DNA of 5,493 bases from contig CASBQM010000619.1 in assembly GCA_949127645.1 (NCBI GenBank), forward strand, positions 1 to 5,493, given 5' to 3'. Positions 2,806-5,493 of this stretch are shown piece by piece. Made by a program: the position numbers and the translations under genes. The first letter of the stretch is position 1. Every line of letters begins with the position of its first letter. The notes beneath the pieces were generated by a model that saw nothing but the letters and a program-made list of their open reading frames with translations, had not been told where the DNA came from and did no database searches. Source of the stretch: Synechococcales cyanobacterium PMM_0036. GTDB taxonomy: Bacteria > Cyanobacteriota > Cyanobacteriia > Elainellales > Elainellaceae.

Positions 2806-5493
2806 TTACCCTTCATCTTTTGTGTTCACATGGCGTACTGGAGTCTCACGGCTAAACTTCATGTGAAGCGATCGACTTTGTTCACCATCGGCAGCAACGG
2901 CAAGAACCGGGTAATCAAAGTTGCCGTCTGGAAACATCACTTGAAACCGGAAAGTTCCGTCTGGGCTGAGACGAACAATTTGTCCAGCGATCGTGACGGT
3001 TGCATTTGGCTCTGTTGCGCCATGCACAATCAACTCAGCATCGGCGACTAACCAAAAATTTCGGGGTTGATGCGATGGTATTGAGTTTGAGATTCCCATA
3101 CCTGACAGACCATACATCCCTATGCCTGACAGACCATACATCCCTATGCCTGACACAGTTGCCAACCCTGATCCCGATAGGTTACCAATCCCTGATGTAT
3201 TGGTAAAACCATTGCTAGGCATGATGCCAATATCGGAAGTTCCCAACATTCCGACCCCTGACATTCCGACCCCCGACCTGGTGTAACTGATACCAGACAT
3301 TCCGATGCCCGACATTCCGATGCCCGACATTCCGATGCCCGACATAGTGTAGCCGACCCCTGACATTCCGACACCAGACGTGGTGTACATACCGATACCA
3401 GACATTCCCAATTCAATCCCAGATAGGGTATACATACCGACACCCGACATTGCTGCTAACCCAATACCAGATGTTGTATACAGTCCAACTCCAGACAAAG
3501 TGTACATACCGATACCAGACATACTGATACCCGATATTCCAACACCGGACGTGGTGTACATACCGATACCCGACATTCCGGATATTCCAATACCAGACAT
3601 ACCAGACATACCGATACCAGACATACTGACCCCAGACGCAGTATACATACCGATCTCAGGCATACTGAGCAGAGCAGGAAGTACACCAATTCCCATGCCC
3701 GACATCCCCATGCCCGACATCCCCATGCCCGACATCCCCATGCCCGACATCCCCGATGCGGTGGGCAGCACAAAACCTACAGCCTGCTGCATAGAGCCTA
3801 ATAGTGAGCCAGAGATACGCTGCTCTTGAGCAATCTCAGCCAATCTAAAAATGCGATCGCAGGCAACATTTTCAGAGCCAGACCATTTGTAAGGTTCTCC
3901 CAATTCTTGAAACACGCGGGTGCGAATTTCTTCTTCCCAAGGAACCGTCGTGAACTTTTCCTCATACCAATCAGAGGGATACACAGGCGGAATGCGGACA
4001 GGAATCGATCGCGCCAGCATCAGCCAAGTCCCTTCAGAGGTAACATAACCAATTTCCACAATGTAATCACGATCGCTCACAGGTACAGGGATATACCAAT
4101 CTCGCGCAGCTTCGTTGCAGTAATATTGCTGGAGGCTATGGGGGTTTTGCGTATCTAGACTCACATCAGTGACATCATAAAAGCGCAGTGCAAGGCTTGC
4201 CCCCCCAATCTGACGCAACTCTTCTTGGCGCTCAATGGCAATGTCCCAATAGGCATAAGCCCAGTGCGGATCGCGTGCCATTAGAGTAATGCGGCTCTCG
4301 TCGTAGCCCGTGGGCAGATCAGGCAATCCGTCATCTACTGAAGCTAAATCTTCGCCTAAATCCTCATCATTGCGATCGGGAGAGATTAAGTCAGGTTTTG
4401 CTGTAGGGCGATCACCCTCTTCATACGGGGGCGTGGTTAGAAATGCGTATCCTGCCTCTAGGGCGGCAGCTCCGGCAATTCCACCCAGTACAGGTTGCGC
4501 GGCTGAGGTCTCACCTCTTGCCGTCACAATGGCAGACTCACTAGCCACAGGCTCACTCTCTACCAGCAGTGCATCAATGGCTTCGACAGATTCCACAGGG
4601 GGGATAGGCGGTACCCGAATCGGCTCAGAACGGGCTAACAGCAGCCATTGACTGTCTGCCGTGAGATAGCCAATTTCAGCAATATAGTCTCGATCGCCCA
4701 CTGGAATCGGCAGATGGCGATCGGTTTCCGTCTCGGCACAGCTAAATCGCTGAACGTTGTAGGGAATCTGGGTATTCAAATCTAGCTCCGTCACGTCAGC
4801 AAGCAGCAGGGTCAGTCTTTCTCCCCCTTGCTCTCGTAGGGCGGCTTTTGCGGCTTCTGGTGCTTCCCAATAGGCGTAAGCATCATCAAAACTACGGGGC
4901 GTTAGCACAATGCGGCTGGGCGGGATCGGTGGCGAGATCGGCGCGCTAATCTCAGGTTCAGCCATGGGAGTCGCAGATTCAGGCGTTAAGGCGCTTAGAG
5001 CCGTAGCTGCAAGGGCTGCACCTCCGGCGATCGCCCCCAATCCCAAGCCATTTGTAGATTCTTCGACCTCAGGAAGAACCCGATCGGGGATTACCTGATC
5101 GGCAACCACTCGGACTGGAGCCGATCGCGCCAGCATCAACCAGCGCTGATCAGACGTAACGTAGCCAATTTCTGCAAGATAATCTCGATCGCTCTCAGGA
5201 ATCGGCATATGGCGATCTTGATCGGTCTCAGCACAGTCGTACTGCAAAACGCTATGGGGCGCTTGAGTCTCTATATCAATGTCTGTAACATCATAAATCC
5301 GTAGCTTGAGCGCTTCACCTCCCTGATGTTGCAGTTCAGCTTTGTGGGCTTCGGGCGTTTCCCAGTAGGCGTAGGCTTGCTCTGAATTACGAGGGGTAAG
5401 AATGATGCGGCTGTTTTGTCGAGTTGCGCCCACCGCTGCTATGGCTGCGATCGCGCCCACTGCGCCCACCGCGCCTACAGGAGGAACTAGAGG
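2806..5493 (-). CDS. Multi-DUF4912 protein with Ser-Gly-Met/Ile repeat tract (5' partial)
   Basis: Unknown function. Residues are numbered from the GTG at 5467-5469, giving 887 residues. Codons upstream of that GTG stay open to the window edge (PLVPPVGA), with no Shine-Dalgarno, so the real start is outside. DUF4912 copies lie at 20-121, 185-286 and 392-493, each with SRI.L, AYAYW, GG..L.L, DVT, DRDY, EIGY and W.(L/M)LARS.P.R. Copies 1 and 2 share CAET..DRH.PIP; copy 3 differs there. Gly/Ala-rich hydrophobic segments precede each copy (1-15, 141-161, 327-344), joined by acidic or proline-rich linkers. A conserved-looking helical stretch follows at 511-569 (PWEEEIRTRVFQELGEPYKW, later RLAEIAQEQRISGSLLGSMQ). 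Residues 571-793 are Ser-Gly-Ile/Val/Met-Gly-Met/Tyr-Thr repeats. The C-terminal domain, 802-873 (LIVHGATEPNATVTIAGQ, SPDGTFRFQV, FPDG), looks like an Ig-like beta fold and is usual in this family. A scaffold or structural role is my inference. Confidence 0.87.
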   Translation of the reverse strand, partial: PLVPPVGAVGAVGAIAAIAAVGATRQNSRIILTPRNSEQAYAYWETPEAHKAELQHQGGEALKLRIYDVTDIDIETQAPHSVLQYDCAETDQDRHMPIPESDRDYLAEIGYVTSDQRWLMLARSAPVRVVADQVIPDRVLPEVEESTNGLGLGAIAGGAALAATALSALTPESATPMAEPEISAPISPPIPPSRIVLTPRSFDDAYAYWEAPEAAKAALREQGGERLTLLLADVTELDLNTQIPYNVQRFSCAETETDRHLPIPVGDRDYIAEIGYLTADSQWLLLARSEPIRVPPIPPVESVEAIDALLVESEPVASESAIVTARGETSAAQPVLGGIAGAAALEAGYAFLTTPPYEEGDRPTAKPDLISPDRNDEDLGEDLASVDDGLPDLPTGYDESRITLMARDPHWAYAYWDIAIERQEELRQIGGASLALRFYDVTDVSLDTQNPHSLQQYYCNEAARDWYIPVPVSDRDYIVEIGYVTSEGTWLMLARSIPVRIPPVYPSDWYEEKFTTVPWEEEIRTRVFQELGEPYKWSGSENVACDRIFRLAEIAQEQRISGSLLGSMQQAVGFVLPTASGMSGMGMSGMGMSGMGMSGMGIGVLPALLSMPEIGMYTASGVSMSGIGMSGMSGIGISGMSGIGMYTTSGVGISGISMSGIGMYTLSGVGLYTTSGIGLAAMSGVGMYTLSGIELGMSGIGMYTTSGVGMSGVGYTMSGIGMSGIGMSGIGMSGISYTRSGVGMSGVGMLGTSDIGIMPSNGFTNTSGIGNLSGSGLATVSGIGMYGLSGIGMYGLSGMGISNSIPSHQPRNFWLVADAELIVHGATEPNATVTIAGQIVRLSPDGTFRFQVMFPDGNFDYPVLAVAADGEQSRSLHMKFSRETPVRHVNTKDEG
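3101..3148 (-). repeat. 24-bp tandem repeat, two perfect copies
   Basis: Units at 3101-3124 and 3125-3148 are identical (beginning cctgacagaccatacatccc on the + strand). They encode the 8-residue form S-G-I-G-M-Y-G-L near the C-terminal end of the repeat tract. Perfect identity implies recent duplication. Confidence 0.9.
3301..3345 (-). repeat. 15-bp tandem repeat, three perfect copies (Ile form)
   Basis: tccgatgcccgacat is repeated at 3301-3315, 3316-3330 and 3331-3345. It encodes the 5-residue unit M-S-G-I-G. It differs by single bases from the array at 3692-3751, so the two blocks appear to have expanded separately. Confidence 0.9.
3692..3751 (-). repeat. 15-bp tandem repeat, four perfect copies (Met form)
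   Basis: cccatgcccgacatc starts at 3692, 3707, 3722 and 3737 without any mismatch over 60 bp. It encodes M-S-G-M-G repeats at the N-terminal end of the tract. This is the most homogeneous stretch in the window and the most likely to vary in copy number between strains. Confidence 0.92.

Larger units (their letters stand above)
3091..3759 (-). repeat. Low-complexity SGxGM / SGxGMYTx repeat tract
   Basis: About 223 codons at residues 571-793 of the DUF4912 protein. The tract is built mostly from two in-frame units: a 5-residue S-G-(I/V/M)-G-M and an 8-residue S-G-(I/V)-G-(M/L)-Y-(T/G)-(T/L). The latter is the 5-mer plus a three-residue extension. It is rich in Gly, Ser, Met and Ile and nearly free of charge. 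It is interrupted at 594-607 (GVLPALLSMPEIGM) and degenerates around 742-765. Other frames across it stay open and translate to similarly repetitive nonsense. Confidence 0.92.
159..5454. repeat. HIP1 palindromes (GCGATCGC), 12 copies
   Basis: Perfect octamers lie at 159-166, 748-755, 1156-1163, 1487-1494, 1917-1924, 2267-2274, 2471-2478, 2573-2580, 2675-2682, 3853-3860, 5027-5034 and 5447-5454. This dispersed palindrome is a hallmark of many cyanobacterial genomes. Five of the 12 are in the WG-repeat gene, four of them in its AIAPQ motif. None lies within the SGxGM tract. Confidence 0.9.

Noticed and set aside
3692..3751. CRISPR-like regular repeats
   Set aside because: Units are 15 bp, directly adjacent without spacers, and in frame within a coding sequence.
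3144..3773. Cys/Arg/Ser-rich - strand frames, 3144-3443 and 3456-3773
   Set aside because: These are a shifted frame of the same tandem repeats. The DUF4912 frame runs unbroken through the region and links recognised domains on both sides.
3380..3829. Open + strand frame encoding a Pro-Ile-Asp-rich repeat protein
   Set aside because: It is the antisense of the SGxGM tract. Units that are multiples of 3 and free of stop codons leave several frames open at once. It has no ribosome site and no domain of its own.
4310..5098. Open + strand frames at 4310-4651 and 4910-5098
   Set aside because: Both are antisense to the DUF4912 domains and linkers, with composition typical of shadow frames.

Overview
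The window looks like chromosomal DNA from a cyanobacterium. The main evidence is the palindrome GCGATCGC (HIP1), which I count 12 times in perfect form in about 5.5 kb. The protein families also fit: a long-loop OppC/DppC-type permease, TsaB, a WG-repeat protein and a DUF4912 protein. The genus cannot be fixed from the sequence; a filamentous form is only a guess.

Layout, left to right. (1) Positions 2-1057, + strand: the 3' part of an OppC/DppC-type ABC permease gene, open to the left edge. (2) A 50-bp convergent gap. (3) Positions 1108-1779, - strand: tsaB, for tRNA t6A37 synthesis, carrying a low-complexity insertion with a 15-bp tandem duplication. (4) A 79-bp divergent gap (1780-1858) that must hold the start signals for tsaB and for the next gene. 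It contains an imperfect dyad. (5) Positions 1859-2785, + strand: a 308-residue protein made entirely of nine WG-type repeats, with an exact 34-residue period from the second copy on. (6) A 20-bp convergent gap with a weak hairpin plus T-run. (7) Positions 2806-5493, - strand: a very large gene, open to the right edge. It encodes at least three DUF4912 domains, each preceded by a Gly/Ala-rich hydrophobic segment, then a tract of about 220 residues of Ser-Gly-Ile/Val/Met-Gly-Met repeats, then a small C-terminal beta-type domain.

The genes alternate in strand (+, -, +, -), so no two neighbours form an operon here, and there is no direct sign that they act together. Peptide/nickel-type uptake (permease) and tRNA modification (TsaB) are well-understood roles. 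The WG-repeat and DUF4912 proteins have no established function that I can name. The DUF4912 protein is the least ordinary item: a modular, repeat-rich architecture that looks structural or scaffold-like, with DNA-level signs of recent repeat expansion. I saw no RNA genes, CRISPR arrays, insertion sequences or replication origins.
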